From the NCBI GenBank assembly GCA_026874595.1, contig CM049318.1:55383250-55447249 (forward strand): 64,000 nucleotides of DNA, in the 5' to 3' direction. Both the position numbers and the translations under genes were made by a program. Positions 38,401-46,887 of the stretch are shown here, piece after piece (position 1 is the first letter of the stretch; each line of letters begins with the position of its first letter). This stretch comes from Sipunculus nudus (lineage: Eukaryota > Annelida > Sipuncula > Golfingiida > Sipunculidae). The notes beneath the pieces are model-generated. The model was given only the letters and a program-made list of their open reading frames with translations, had not been told where the DNA came from and ran no database searches.

Positions 38401-40270
38401 GTTAATTTTCAGTCCAGTTTTGACTAGTTTCTTTGTGGTATTCATCATACTTTGCAATGCTCAGTGACTCTCACAAAAGCCAGCATTGATTCTCTTGGTC
38501 CTTCAGCCAGAAATATGCGCTTCTGATTGGATGCTCGGACACCTAGAACTCGGTGTCGAAATGAGATTTTGAGGGTCACAGATGCCTGTCCTCACTTGAC
38601 TATCACATTCTTGAAAGCCCTGTGTACATTTATGTATACTGCTATGTACTGTGACACTAAGCCACCTTAGCCAGTCATCAAGTGGACATGCTGTTTGTAC
38701 ATGTGACAACTCTAACACACAGACAACTTCCTCTAAGGGCCAATCAAAATTTTTAACTTTTGCGCAATTATAAGCATTTTTCTCAAATCCTCACACTTTT
38801 CCCTGACTGGAAAAGTGGAAATATGTTTCAAGACTTTTCCTGATTTCTAGGTTGCCTGACAAGGCTAGTGTAATATGCAGCACTCCCTCAGCCCATGACC
38901 TGTTTTGATATACAGCTGACCTATCCAGCAGGCTTCTTATGTATATAACATGGTCTTTGTTGACAGTCTGTTACATGTACCCTGCAGGCGTTGTGATACC
39001 GTCAAGTCAGCTGATTCTAGCTACTGCCAGACTCAAATGACAACAGAGTTGCCATGGTAACAGAAATCCTCTTTGCCAGTAAATCCTCATATCCAATTAC
39101 ATATAAAATTTATTTTACTTTTTCCATCTTTAATGTATCCCTTTGGGAAAGAAAAGACAAGAAAATACTGATACTGACAAAAACAATATGTATTGTCTGA
39201 AATGCAGTGCAGATTAAATGATGTGACTCAAACTTAAACCATGTTGTGTATGAATAAGCTTGACTTAATGAAATCAAGGACACATTTCCAAACATAAAGA
39301 AAAGGGGATATCCTGATGTTTGCTGACAGAGGGCTAATATCTAAGTGGACAGTGAGTGCACACTGAGTGAGTGTACTATGTAAACAGCACACTTGCTGCC
39401 TAGTGTTCAGTTAGAGTTTCCACAGACCACCAACAATCCCTTGGGTCTGGGTAAGATGTCTACAGATTGAAGCTTAGAACAAACCTTACAGGCATATAAC
39501 AAGGTGTATTATCTATTCACTGTTATTATTTTAAATAGAAATTCACTATCTGACGTTTAACCCGAGTTTCAATGGACTATATATAAGTCTATAAGAAATG
39601 GACTTACTGGCTGAGGTCCAGCTTGAGTTTGTATCTCTTCCCAAGCATCTCAATGATAAAGTTTGTGTGATGGAAGTGGGCATGCTGCAAAAGAAAGTAT
39701 CACAGTTCATTGCTGACCTTTAATACAAAGCATAAATTCTATTCTTCAATCTTGATTTAATAAGAGGTATCTGACTTAGAAATTGTAATTATCTGATATT
39801 AAAAGACAGAAGTGCATTTGAAATATACTGTAAATAGCGAATCTTCATATTATATTACATACAAATTCTTAGTGTTTTCAATATTTAGCTAATTGCAGAA
39901 AAAGGTAAAGGTTTAGAAATGCCTGTCAGATTGAACCAGTCAGGGTTGATAAGGGAACAAAAAATTTGACACAAAAGTACTCGAAGGACAGTGTTAAGAT
40001 GTCTAACTAAAGAGAGGGTTTTGCTGCGATTAGACCAATAACAGAAGGGAGCAATAAAATGTGAGCCACGGTGGAAAATAATTATCAAAGTAGAGTTACT
40101 GTTGTGACTTACTTTGTGTCGGGACTTTAGGTCTCTAGTTGATATTCCAGTCTCAATGTTGCGTCGCACCTGGATTGGATACACAATCTCATACGTCCCT
40201 GGAAGCCCATCCAGGAAGTCCTTGTTTAGCTCATAGTCTTCCTCACGAATGAAATCGATGGGAGCTTCTT
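4308..40270 (-). CDS. ADAM-family metalloprotease gene (nine internal exons; incomplete at both ends)
   Basis: ADAMs are membrane-anchored or secreted zinc proteases (reprolysin family M12B) that cleave cell-surface proteins. Nine minus-strand exons join in phase without a stop into 266 residues. Landmarks in order: prodomain start (TYEIVYPIQV, residues 25-34), HTNFIIEMLGKRYKLKLDLS, CYYHGRI, the typical STCDGLRGYIG block, HVLYKI, the Cys-switch KSCG, a basic KSRK, then RPIKLALVLDYS and SNLIDM, which match the first strand and helix of the metalloprotease domain. Exons lie at 40113-40270, 39608-39684, 10229-10295, 9348-9433, 8455-8539, 8046-8103, 7176-7306, 6323-6388 and 4308-4379. The HExxH site, disintegrin and transmembrane regions must lie left of the window. 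The signal-peptide exon is not found. The prodomain pattern fits ADAM better than ADAMTS; the orthologue is not resolved. Confidence 0.85.
4393..4705. repeat. three-copy tandem repeat (~103-113 bp)
   Basis: Copies start at about 4395, 4498 and 4611 with GATGCAAxTxTATATCACAT, each also having TTCATGTA, GCAGGTA(T/A)TAAGAAT and GTCAAAACTATG. The copies differ by indels. The array starts about 15 bases from the splice acceptor of the ADAM exon ending at 4379. Confidence 0.85.
4852..6159. mobile_element. 1.3-kb inverted-repeat element in an ADAM intron
   Basis: The left end ACTGTAGAA (4852) mirrors the right end TCTACAGT (to 6159). Inside both ends lie further inverted matches: TTTCGTGGTTTT and GAATTCGTGGA at 4875-4925 against the complementary AATTCGTGGA/CCACGAAAACCACGAAA at 6088-6125. 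The interior (about 4950-5780) is CpG-rich unlike the flanks and carries a short duplication of GTAACACCCGATACATCGGC type (5155-5200). No transposase frame and no clear target duplication. Likely a non-autonomous DNA transposon. Confidence 0.6.
6323..6388 (-). CDS. ADAM gene exon (metalloprotease domain start), residues 221-242
   Basis: 66 nt, phase 0 to phase 0: SDTMEMPNTRPIKLALVLDY then SL. PIKLALVLDYS corresponds to the first beta strand of reprolysin domains (K-x-V/I-E-L-x-x-V-x-D-x-S). Acceptor TTTCTTTCAG with a long pyrimidine tract; donor GTATGG. Confidence 0.85.
6389..7175 (-). other. ADAM intron, 787 bp
   Basis: Bounded by GTGGGT and CTTTCAG on the minus strand. AT-rich, nothing recognised. 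Confidence 0.7.
7176..7306 (-). CDS. ADAM gene exon (end of prodomain, basic site), residues 178-220
   Basis: 131 nt: two bases completing Gly177 then 43 codons, from YIHELKMFVIYYDTATNSG to LRRLKIMKSRK. The exon is supported by phase on both sides and by the good acceptor; its sequence is less like textbook ADAMs than its neighbours. It links the Cys-switch to the protease domain. The terminal KSRK, next to SDTM, is a plausible proprotein-convertase-type cleavage site, though not a perfect R-x-K/R-R furin motif. Donor GTGGGT. Medium certainty. Confidence 0.68.
7307..8045 (-). other. ADAM intron, 739 bp, with an opposite-strand open frame
   Basis: Bounded by GTAAGC and CGCTCAG on the minus strand. 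The plus strand is open for 175 codons (7383-7910) but resembles no family I know; see findings. Confidence 0.7.
8046..8103 (-). CDS. ADAM gene exon (HVLYKI and Cys-switch), residues 158-176 plus split Gly177
   Basis: 58 nt: TRRRPHVLYKIKGVDGKSC plus one base of Gly. HVLYKI is the conserved block just ahead of the cysteine switch (family H-x-I/L-Y-R/K); KSCG supplies the cysteine expected to chelate the catalytic zinc in the zymogen. Acceptor CTTTTAG, donor GTAAGC. Confidence 0.88.
8104..8454 (-). other. ADAM intron, 351 bp
   Basis: Bounded by GTTAGT and CTTTTAG on the minus strand. AT-rich, no recognisable content. Confidence 0.75.
8455..8539 (-). CDS. ADAM gene exon (prodomain), residues 130-157
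   Basis: 85 nt: one base completing Arg129, then 28 codons, GYIGLNNETYQIQPLPVIA and QNDVIDTNV. GYIG..NETYQIQPL is the standard ADAM prodomain pattern (GLI...ENxxYxIEPL). Acceptor TTATTCAG; donor GTTAGT, slightly non-canonical at the third position, chosen because it keeps phase 0 into the next exon. Confidence 0.9.
8540..9347 (-). other. ADAM intron, 808 bp, with (TA)n
   Basis: Bounded by GTATGT and TTATTCAG on the minus strand. It contains a (TA)n microsatellite at 8819-8849 and an 11-base C run near 8665-8676. Otherwise plain AT-rich. Confidence 0.75.
8819..8849. repeat. (TA)n microsatellite
   Basis: About 15 TA units uninterrupted, in an ADAM intron. Confidence 0.95.
9348..9433 (-). CDS. 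ADAM gene exon (prodomain core), residues 101-128 plus split Arg129
   Basis: 86 nt. It encodes DVIELCYYHGRIRKVKDATV followed by SVSTCDGL and ends with AG of an Arg codon; donor GTATGT. The two family signatures, CYYHG(R/H) and (S)TC(D/S)GLRG, are the clearest ADAM prodomain motifs in the window; the second spans the junction with the next exon. Confidence 0.92.
9434..10228 (-). other. ADAM intron, 795 bp
   Basis: Bounded by GTAAGT (minus, at 10228) and TTTGTAG. AT-rich; no element or exon recognised. Confidence 0.75.
10229..10295 (-). CDS. ADAM gene exon (prodomain), residues 79-100
   Basis: 67 nt: one base finishing Gln78 plus 22 codons, HLVKKPLKQMWHIDENTQ and RIKE. Acceptor TTATTACAG and donor GTAAGT. 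It ends in phase 0 and is followed in the protein by DVIELCYYHGRI. The stretch between the LDL strand and the CYYHG block is of the expected length for an ADAM prodomain. Confidence 0.85.
10626..10642 (-). promoter_or_regulatory. CTCF-like motif candidate
   Basis: The minus strand reads CACAGATGGCGCCTA, close to the AGATGGCGCC core reported for insect CTCF. Only a motif match. Confidence 0.2.
11380..11436. repeat. (TA)n microsatellite, ~57 bp
   Basis: Pure TA run. On the plus strand it reads as an alternating Tyr-Ile string, which is not a protein. Confidence 0.97.
12585..13110. promoter_or_regulatory. CpG-rich island with CCAAT boxes inside the giant intron
   Basis: The segment is clearly richer in CpG than the surrounding intron, especially 12680-12790 (GCCGCGCTTCAAGCGCCGCT and TTCCGGTCGAATTT). 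It has CCAAT motifs in both orientations at 12641-12659, about 13022 and about 13074, and a CTCF-like ACACCAGATGGCGGT at 12585-12600. An internal promoter or enhancer is possible; a degraded CpG-rich transposon is the main alternative. No terminal repeats found and no convincing open frame. Confidence 0.4.
13111..17640. other. intronic stretch without recognisable features
   Basis: Unique-looking AT-rich sequence. Short open frames on both strands have no family resemblance and no splice-compatible context. The stretch 17490-17590 holds an imperfect tandem pair around CAGATCA(G/C)AGATTA. Confidence 0.5.
17760..18740. repeat. dispersed repeat related to the core of the foldback element at 57.4-58.3 kb
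   Basis: From the ACCCATGGGT at about 17980 onward, many blocks recur in the same order at 57395-58270: GGTTTTGTGTGGTAATA, GGAGACAGGGAAGAGGATTG, TTTTGACTTGGCCATATAA, AAGTACCTGGTTTTATGGCT, TTTGGACTACTTTCACATCA. The 17760-17980 part instead matches the 278-bp tandem family at 20.6-21.2 kb (CTATCCA..ATGTATA..CATGC, GTCAAACCACTGCCGA). The segment is therefore a chimera or nested insertion. No inverted arms flank this copy. Confidence 0.75.
19320..20480. repeat. two-copy tandem repeat, ~644-bp spacing
   Basis: The second copy starts near 19967. Matching landmarks in order are GGGCAAAATTTAAGGTAC (19342 and 19986), TTTGGGCCCATAACTT, CAGTGGTTTTGATATTAGGCA (first copy) versus GAGTGGTTTTGATATTAGGCA, GGCATGGTAGG and ACATCTAACTG. 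Diverged copies, no frame. They are followed by a CGGACGGAC-type tail (20478-20536). Confidence 0.8.
20586..21230. repeat. 278-bp tandem repeat, two copies plus a partial
   Basis: GTTGCAGGTGG(T/C)(G/A)CCA recurs at about 20588, 20865 and 21144. Copies share AAAATCAAGAAAGCTATCCA, GTCAAACCACTGC and GAGTGATTTTAACCCAA. The same family is present as a fragment at 17760-17980. Confidence 0.85.
21418..21450. repeat. GC-core hairpin at a repeat end
   Basis: GTATCCGCAAAACC and GGTTTTGCGGATAC-like arms around a short loop, preceded by AACATA and followed by AATTAT, the same layout as at 31266-31302. Confidence 0.55.
21955..23700. repeat. ~157-bp GACA-rich minisatellite, about ten copies
   Basis: The landmark GGAAAGTTAT recurs at about 22151, 22304, 22503, 22649, 22807, 22970, 23127, 23284, 23433 and 23590, spacing mostly 146-163 bp. 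Each unit has a variable GACAGACAGACA run, then CCAGACACTCCAAAACAAAT, CCAACCAAGGTAAGCATGAG and GCAATCACTGACCAAAATTT. The 199-bp interval after 22304 contains an extra GTGGAATTAATGTCCCCCGC block that also occurs at 21971, as at the array ends. Minus-strand frames through it (Ser-Val-Cys-Leu strings) are a by-product of the repeat. Confidence 0.95.
23796..23978. mobile_element. 183-bp pogo/Tc1-like MITE
   Basis: It starts CAGTGAAACCTTGTTCTGTC and ends with the inverse of CAGTGAAACCTCATTGTGTC (16 of 20 bases match), flanked by TA on both sides (23794-23795 and 23979-23980). The size, TA duplication and CAGTGAAACC end fit pogo/Tigger-like miniature elements. No coding capacity. Confidence 0.75.
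24000..28400. other. intronic stretch, mostly unique; some GC-richer blocks
   Basis: No gene or transposon identified. Blocks at about 24590-24800, 25790-26010 and 27880-28100 are less AT-rich than the surroundings and could be conserved non-coding elements; I cannot test this from one sequence. A 151-codon open minus frame at 26664-27119 has no recognised similarity. Confidence 0.45.
28400..31305. repeat. higher-order tandem array (~288-bp dimers) rich in AGGTCA half-sites
   Basis: The unit consists of two related ~144-bp monomers, A and B. A-type clusters occur at about 28602, 28889, 29178, 29466, 29760, 30048, 30337 and 30627; B-type at about 28748, 29036, 29325, 29612, 29910, 30197 and 30486. 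Each cluster is four TGACCT-type half-sites in tandem spaced 0, 1 and 2 bp; TGACCTTTGACCT (a DR1) is exact in most A copies. Monomers also share AATTATCATCCAGAAACTAA or TATGTGCAAGATG blocks. The array decays after 30700 and ends in a GTATCC...GGATAC hairpin at 31266-31302. Confidence 0.9.
31306..36294. other. intronic stretch without a supported gene
   Basis: AT-rich unique sequence. GC-richer blocks at 32640-33010 and 34080-34500, and homeodomain-type TAATTA/ATTAAT-rich text at 35970-36060, may be regulatory, with no direct proof. A C-rich CCCACCCCCTACCCCACCCC tract lies near 35919-35938. Confidence 0.4.
36295..36471. mobile_element. 177-bp MITE with TA target duplication
   Basis: It starts CAGTAAAACCTCACAATTAGG and ends ...GGGTTACACTA, flanked by TA (36293-36294 and 36472-36473). 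Inner arms CACAATTAGGACCAG and TTGGTCCCAATTGTG are inverted, and AGTGGTGATAA is matched by ATAAGTGGTCTTA. Resembles the element at 23796 in overall plan. Confidence 0.6.
37199..37215 (+). promoter_or_regulatory. CTCF consensus-like site
   Basis: GCCACCAGGGGGCAGCA matches the vertebrate CTCF core (CCACYAGRKGGCRS) at every core position. CTCF is conserved across bilaterians. It is an exact motif match in the giant intron; binding is inferred. Confidence 0.35.
38228..38287. repeat. 20-bp minisatellite, three copies
   Basis: AATTTTGGAG(G/A)GTCACAT(A/G)G repeats at 38228, 38248 and 38268, the last diverging after GAGAGTC. Confidence 0.9.
39608..39684 (-). CDS. ADAM gene exon (prodomain), residues 53-77 plus split Gln78
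   Basis: 77 nt between acceptor TTTTGCAG and donor GTAAGT. It encodes HAHFHHTNFIIEMLGKRYKL followed by KLDLS, the beta-strand region found in ADAM prodomains. It ends with two bases (CA) of a Gln codon, completed by the first base of the next exon 29.3 kb away. That in-phase join, together with the family pattern, is the main evidence for the giant intron. Confidence 0.88.
39685..40112 (-). other. intron between prodomain exons, 428 bp
   Basis: Short AT-rich intron bounded by GTAAGT (minus strand, at 40112) and TTTTGCAG. No repeat or gene seen in it. Confidence 0.8.
40113..40270 (-). CDS. ADAM gene exon (prodomain start), residues 1-52
   Basis: 158 nt: 2 nt completing a codon plus 52 codons. 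Acceptor TTCTTTCAG and donor GTAAGT are strong. It encodes EAPIDFIREEDYE, then GTYEIVYPIQVRR, the usual opening of ADAM prodomains (YEIVxPxxV), and ends with SRHK in phase 0. The upstream exon must therefore end one base into a codon and should carry the signal peptide. Confidence 0.88.
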
Positions 40271-43200
40271 CTGAAAGAATAAATATTACAATTATCAGTC
40301 AGAGTTCAGAAAAGACTGAAGTATCATCTCTGAGATGAACTCTTGGATAGAAAGACTAAACTATGATACCTGACATGAACTCTTGGAAGAAACACTGAAG
40401 TATGATCCCTAAGATTTTGTTCGAACAATGATTATGAAACAATTAATACATATTTTTCATATCACAGTTCATAGAAATATTATTTTACTTCTGTCTTCTT
40501 TGCATATGTCACAGTGTTGATGAGAATCCAGCTGAGTTCGGAACTCAACCAGTTGAGATGGGAATTCCAATTTTTTTTTTTTGCCCTACCACACTGAAAT
40601 ATAGCATAAGGGATGGAGATACCCTTTATCTATATTCACACTCAAGATAAAAGGATTTCAGGCCATATAACACAAAAAATATATCACACAGAAACATGCC
40701 ACATCCTTGTAGACAGCCATCAGACCCTGTAAGCTTACATCACAGGCAGGGGTAATTCTGTTGTGCTGTAACAGAATCCAGGATGATCAAAGCCTCACTC
40801 AAATTCTGAACACTTCTTGTCACCTGAGGAAGATGACCCTATACTTCAAAAGCTAGTGAAGCAAATAATGACACTGGGTCTGCAAAAATGCACATAGCCA
40901 AATCTGCTAAAGAACCCTCATAAGAGGCTTACAGGTTTATATCATGGGAGTTTCAGTCCCACATGAAAAGCTGTATTTTATCCTAAAGGTACGACCATCT
41001 TCCAAACTCTTATCTTTTTTATCTTTAAGCAAATATGTATTTTCAATGTCATTATTTCTTCACTGAAGGTAATATACATTCACAGTATTATCTAAATTTG
41101 CTACCAGATGCCAGCACCAGTGACACATTTTGTCTGAACCTTTCAGGAATGATGTACTGGGACACATTTTAGGTGATTCCATCTGAATTAAGAATTAAAA
41201 TTTTAATCAGCTCTTTTACCCAATCTAAAAAAATAATCATGAAACTTTCTGAGATGTATACGGACTAGCACACAAAAAAGATTGATAGAATGGGGTGCAA
41301 ATGTCTTCAGCCAAGCCTGAATGGCAAATTTACTATACATTACGACCAGGAAATTCTACAATTGTACAAACAGCTAAACACATTTGCTGTGTCAGCATTA
41401 AGGGTTTAGGAAATATGGTGGGAAAACTCAGCCAATTAGCTTGCAACAAGGATTGTTATACTAACAGTTGCAATCTTTTCCTTATTTGCCAATCAAACAA
41501 ACTGACTGACAGGATTGGACCCATATGTTCTGCTGGGTGTGCAACATCATGCAATCTTGTCAGATTTTACAATCCATGCAGATGTTGTTTTATGGCTGCA
41601 GGTGTGATGGATATACATTTTATGTAAACAGTTTTTTTTTATTTACCCTTTAAAAGAAATAAAGAGAAACTTTATTTCAAAGGTTTACTAGGTACATTTG
41701 TCACCAGTCTAAACATAAAATATCAAATGATGATTCTCTGAATGTAAATTATATCAGGTGTTCAAGTCAGGAAACATCCTAACACAGAATACCATTTAAG
41801 GTTTATTTGGGGTAACTCTAAATTTCTGTTCATTTTTCCCCTTTAAAAAATTTTGCTTAATGTTTTACATTGAGTTCCTTCTGCTGTCATCAATGATATA
41901 AAACTTCAAAATTGTAAACAAATGTTGAAGATTGAAAATCTGGGGTTATAAATAACTTTCTTTAAAAGAATAACTTTTTTAGTTTTTTGTTTGTTTTTTC
42001 CTGATACTGTAAACATTTAAATTTTCTTACAAACTTGGAAGGTATATCACTCACAGAAACAGAAAATTGAATTACAAATTATAATTAGGGGGAAAATGCT
42101 GTGCTTTATCGGTGTTGTAATTTTTGTGATGGAAACATCTGCAATCATTGTATTTTAGATCAGGCAAAGTTAATTTCAGAAAATTCTGAAAAAGAACAGC
42201 TTATGCAGAGGTAAGGACATACTGAAAAATATCCAAAAGTGCATTATCCTCTGTTGCCATTTGGGATGTTTAATTTAGAATAGTGACCAAGTGGCACTTG
42301 CTTTTTAAAGATTTTATACATGATTAGTATACCAGCGCAACATGTAAATTCAAAACTTTCTATTTTTGTTTCATCGTGATCAAGAATCAAGAATTAATTA
42401 TTTCCTTTGATGTCACCAGTCTGTTCAGTTAATGAGGGTATTCTGTGTCTAATTTATCATTTCATATATAATTATGATGTATTTGAATTCCCATTACATT
42501 ATCACTGATCATTATATATATATGGCTCTCTTTGGATATCATATTTCACTTTTAATGGTCAACTTAAAGAAGACAACATCAAATTGATCAGTCAACCATA
42601 GAAATCTATATGAACCATAAACCTGCCATCTCTCCTTTCCCCACAGGAGATGGTTTAGCTGCCTGTATTTTATAACCATCTTGATGGGCATCAGGTTTGA
42701 TGGATACGTTATATAACAAAACAAGTCTGATTCTGTAATGCATTAAATCTGCTACACCTGGCATGTAATACACTTATCTATTGTTGTCTGCTCTCAGCAG
42801 CTGTGATCCGCATGCCTAATGTCCCTAATTTTTGACTGACCAGCAACAAAATAAGTTTAATATCATTATGAATATCATTCAATTACTATAAACTTAGAAA
42901 ATAAAAAAATATCCCTATATCAGTAAGACAGGATATTATTTGTCAACCTTTTTCTTGTACTTTCTTTACTTATATGTTATTACATGATCCTATGGCAGGA
43001 ATCCTTGCAGGTTGTGCAAATCTGGCATCTTCCTCAAATCTGTAGTTTTTGCATGTAGTGGTTTGCAAGGTGCCATTGTGCCCCCATGAAGACCTGATTT
43101 AAACACACTGGTATGTCACTGGTTCAGCCCAGACAGACTGACAGTGCGTGTCATACAATCTGTCATATCAGGTGACATGACCACATGTCCCTAAGTTTCA

Positions 43201-44940
43201 GTTGTGCTCCCACTTATGCTGTGTGGACATGGACAGGGTTGGAAACATGGACACAGACCTGTATGAACAATACGGTCACTGCAAACTGTTTGTACAGCTG
43301 TAGTCTTTCAAAATATACAGGTAAATTTATTCATTTTAACGGTTTACCTGTATATTTAATATATAAGTCTAAGTCCTTATATCCATGTCCACATAAATGG
43401 TTATCAAGGCATTACTCATCCCCCTATGTAATGACTCTTGGTTACCGTCTGGCCAGCGCCAAACACTTAACTTCAGATATGCTGACGAATACATGAAAAA
43501 AGTATTTACAATACAGTCAGTAGACTTCTGTTAAGTTCAATATGACTGAGACTTTGGAAGTGGAAAAAAAGGCTGCATGATTCATTTAATTAATAATTTA
43601 CAGAAACGTCAAACACAACCATAATAAAGTGGATAAAACTATGCAGAAAGCTGCTTAACTTGCACATAATGCAATCACATCCAGTGAAGGTATTTTGGAA
43701 ATCAATATCACCTGGAGGGGTTCCTACCTTATGATCAGGTAAAAACATGTTTCTAGTTGATGGATTACCCAGTATCTGACACTCCATACATCATTACCGA
43801 GACACCAGGATAATTTGTTTCCTACAAGAATTCATCCTTTAACTCTAAGGACTGCGAACTTCCGAGGGAATGTGACCAGGTACAGAAAGGGACATGCAAA
43901 CACTGTTATGAAAATATCATGTCGTCAGATATCATCTATGGATACCAAAATAAATCCCCTCACACAGATGATAGATTTTTTTCCTCTCCTGTTGATTATT
44001 TGTTTTTGTCATGCAAATCAATGTTATTGCACGTTTTTTCATCTTCGAGTCAAAGAAGGGCAAAAAGAGTAAATATGACTCATAGTTAATGACATCTAAT
44101 ATATGTATGGAAATGATCCAGACTTTGAAAAATAACTTTTAAAAGAATGTCTGAAACTGGTCCACAAGGGGACTGCATTCAGGAAAATATAAACATAAAA
44201 ATATATTTTTAAAATATTTTGAAGCAAAATATAACCAAGGTCATCCTAAATTTCACTAAGTAACTTAAACTGAAAACAAAACTTTTATTTTTGCTTTTCC
44301 TTGCACCTTTGTATCCTTGCTAAAGAAAACATCTGAGAGCTACGAGCTCACCGATACATCTCTACTTCAGGGTATAATGCACTACAAGATGGTGATGACA
44401 ACAATTTGGCAGTCTAGTATGTAATATTTTGCATAGGCTGTGTTGTTTTTCTTCCACACCAGAGGGGGCAAGGATTACTCGCTTAAAGTGGCATTCAACA
44501 TTATTAAGGGCCATAGTGTGAGCGTTGTACAGTAATGTCTGACATAACTTCATTTGTGAGTTAACACTTTGCCTGAGACCAAAGGAAAACATATCATTAG
44601 CCATGTAATATGTCATTATGTAACATGCTATTGGTGTGAAGTTGCTTGTTTAGCTTGGACTTTGTAACAAATACAAGTGGTGACAATGTGTTTCCTGCTG
44701 GTATATGAATATTCATATCTACTTCGGATCTGCTGGTAACATTGTACATTAAACAAGTATGAAGGAAACCCCATACAATTAGATTATGTTACTGTTATTA
44801 AGTCTTCTACATTTCAGGTTTTATGATGTCAAAGATGCCATAACCTGTCATTATTACATTAGAGTGACTCTGTGACATTCTTATGAGATTTCAGTCTGTG
44901 TTATTTAGGTACTACAGAGGACTTCAAAATGAAGACTTTT
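40271..44940. other. upstream intron or 5' flank of the ADAM gene
   Basis: No coding exon, RNA gene or transposon supported. A first ADAM exon ending one base into a codon was searched for on the minus strand by eye and not found. Confidence 0.45.
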
Positions 44941-45245
44941 TTACCCCTTTCTCATGGCAAAAATTGTCAACCCTATTTCTGCAAAGTGGTTTGGCCAAAA
45001 CATTTTAGTGCGTTCACACGGGCATATGGCCAAAACTTTATAAAAATGTTTTGAAAATGCTTCAGAGTGTTCACAAGACAGTTAAGCAAAGCGGATACAA
45101 GGATTCGCATTCAAAACATTTTGAAAACACCTCCTGAGCTTGATCAAAAATGCTTTGGCACAAAACAGTTTGAAATCACTTTGGATTGCCGTGTGAAGGC
45201 TCAAAACATTTCAAAATGGTTTGTGTCTGGCGTGTGAAAGAGGTA
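44941..45245. mobile_element. possible ~300-bp MITE
   Basis: The ends TACCCCTTTCTC and GTGTGAAAGAGGTA are imperfect inverses; CACACGGGCAT and CGTGTGAAGG inside are also opposed. Repeated AAAACATTTTGAAA-like words fill the interior. Target duplication unclear, so tentative. Confidence 0.4.
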
Positions 45246-46887
45246 TTAGTTCTGCAATCCAATATCTTTGGGTTTAACCACCAGGGTAAATTCTACCCAC
45301 TAAATGTTTGCCATTAATAATTTTTTTTCCTGAATTTATAACTTTGAGTCAAAAACTTTATAGGCAATTAGGTAAAAATTAGAGCGAGTAAACCCATTAA
45401 ATTCTGTGGATTATTGGATACAATATGTGTATAAACCAACAGTTGCCTGTATTATACCATAAACAGCTATGTTCTGCTAAGAATATTAAGAATTTTAAGT
45501 ATGTGCATACACTACAGTATTTAGTCACATAACATTTTGCCTCTGTGTCAGTACAATGCAAGCAGCAGTAAAAAAAGAAAACTAAACAACCTGAAAATCT
45601 GTTAAAATATTCAGTACATTTCACAAGTACAAATTTAATTTTCAAAATGTACATGCAAGTGCCTCATTAATTATTCATGACATTACAAGGCTGTTTTTTT
45701 ATTGTACCGAATTACTTTTCATGCCTTTGTGACTTCCTTTATTGCAGATAACCTGTGATTATGTACTTTGGATGAGGGAGGCTATTATAAAATATGCCAA
45801 TCATCATGTAAGGAAGGGAGAAAAACAGCTTCAGCTACTGTACATGTGTCTCTGTTTCATTCCATACCACACATCTACCACCAAAAGTTAGGTCAATCCT
45901 TTTGACAAAATTTCTCTGTCTTATTCTTCAACACTTATTTGGCTTTGAAGTTTAATGCATCATCAATTCTCACAAGGTATGTCTGAACATCTACTAGATC
46001 GCTTAGCACCCAGATGAACAAACAGTATACCTAATTTATGTAAATACCAAACTGCAAAACACAATATACCACTACCAGCACATCTAAAACTGACCACTGA
46101 TACAAAGTCGGGTCATAATACCTTGTACTGTACGTACTTAAGATCACTGTAAAGCACAGACTCTTTCAGTCAACTTTAATAGTACATGTATGATATTATA
46201 TATGGTCCAGCCTAAATCAAAACTCAAACTGTGATATTAATTAATTTAAGCTCACTGACACTTCCCTGTTATAAAGTCAGTAGTTAAACGGTTACAGAGA
46301 GATCATAGGATGATAACTCAAAGCATAGATACTTTAATTCTGAATCTAATCCAAAGCTCTCAGAAATAACTGCCAATCTGAAACTGTGCTCAATAAACTG
46401 CAAAATGGGGGAACTCTGGGTGCATGTTGATTAACACCTTGGAGAGTATTTATGTTCGAGGTGAAGCGAACTGTGATTTCCTCTCTCCATAACACGTGAC
46501 ATATCTCAGTCTCCATGTCAAGAATTCTCTACAGATCACTGGGCTGGAAAATTCACCTAACGTTCCGATACATCACCTTTTAACACTCACATTGTGTACG
46601 AATAACCTCGCAATATCAGAAATCTATTCATGAGGTGATATTTAACAAATTTCAGTTACACATCCATTATCATATAAGTAACCATTTTATGTAAACCTTT
46701 TATATTTTGGCAAACTAACTAAAAGGATCACCATCTGAATTAAGATACAGTCTTCAAATCACTAAACAATTCAGGAAAACAGATCTGGTATATAATTTAT
46801 AAATTAATTTCACTATACTTGGAAACTTGAGAGATCATTTAAATTCATTAGCATTAACTTAAGCTGAACATTTACTTCTGCAAGATA
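45246..46887. other. non-coding stretch
   Basis: AT-rich, unique-looking, with no feature supported. Confidence 0.5.

Larger units (their letters stand above)
10296..39607 (-). other. 29.3-kb intron of the ADAM gene
   Basis: Spans from the donor after 39608 to the acceptor before 10295. It contains no convincing exon on either strand. Its contents are the repeats, MITEs, CpG-rich island and regulatory candidates listed separately, in a background of unique AT-rich sequence. Confidence 0.8.
36472..39607. other. remaining 5' part of the giant intron
   Basis: Apart from the CTCF-like site and the 20-bp minisatellite, AT-rich sequence with no exon supported. Confidence 0.5.
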
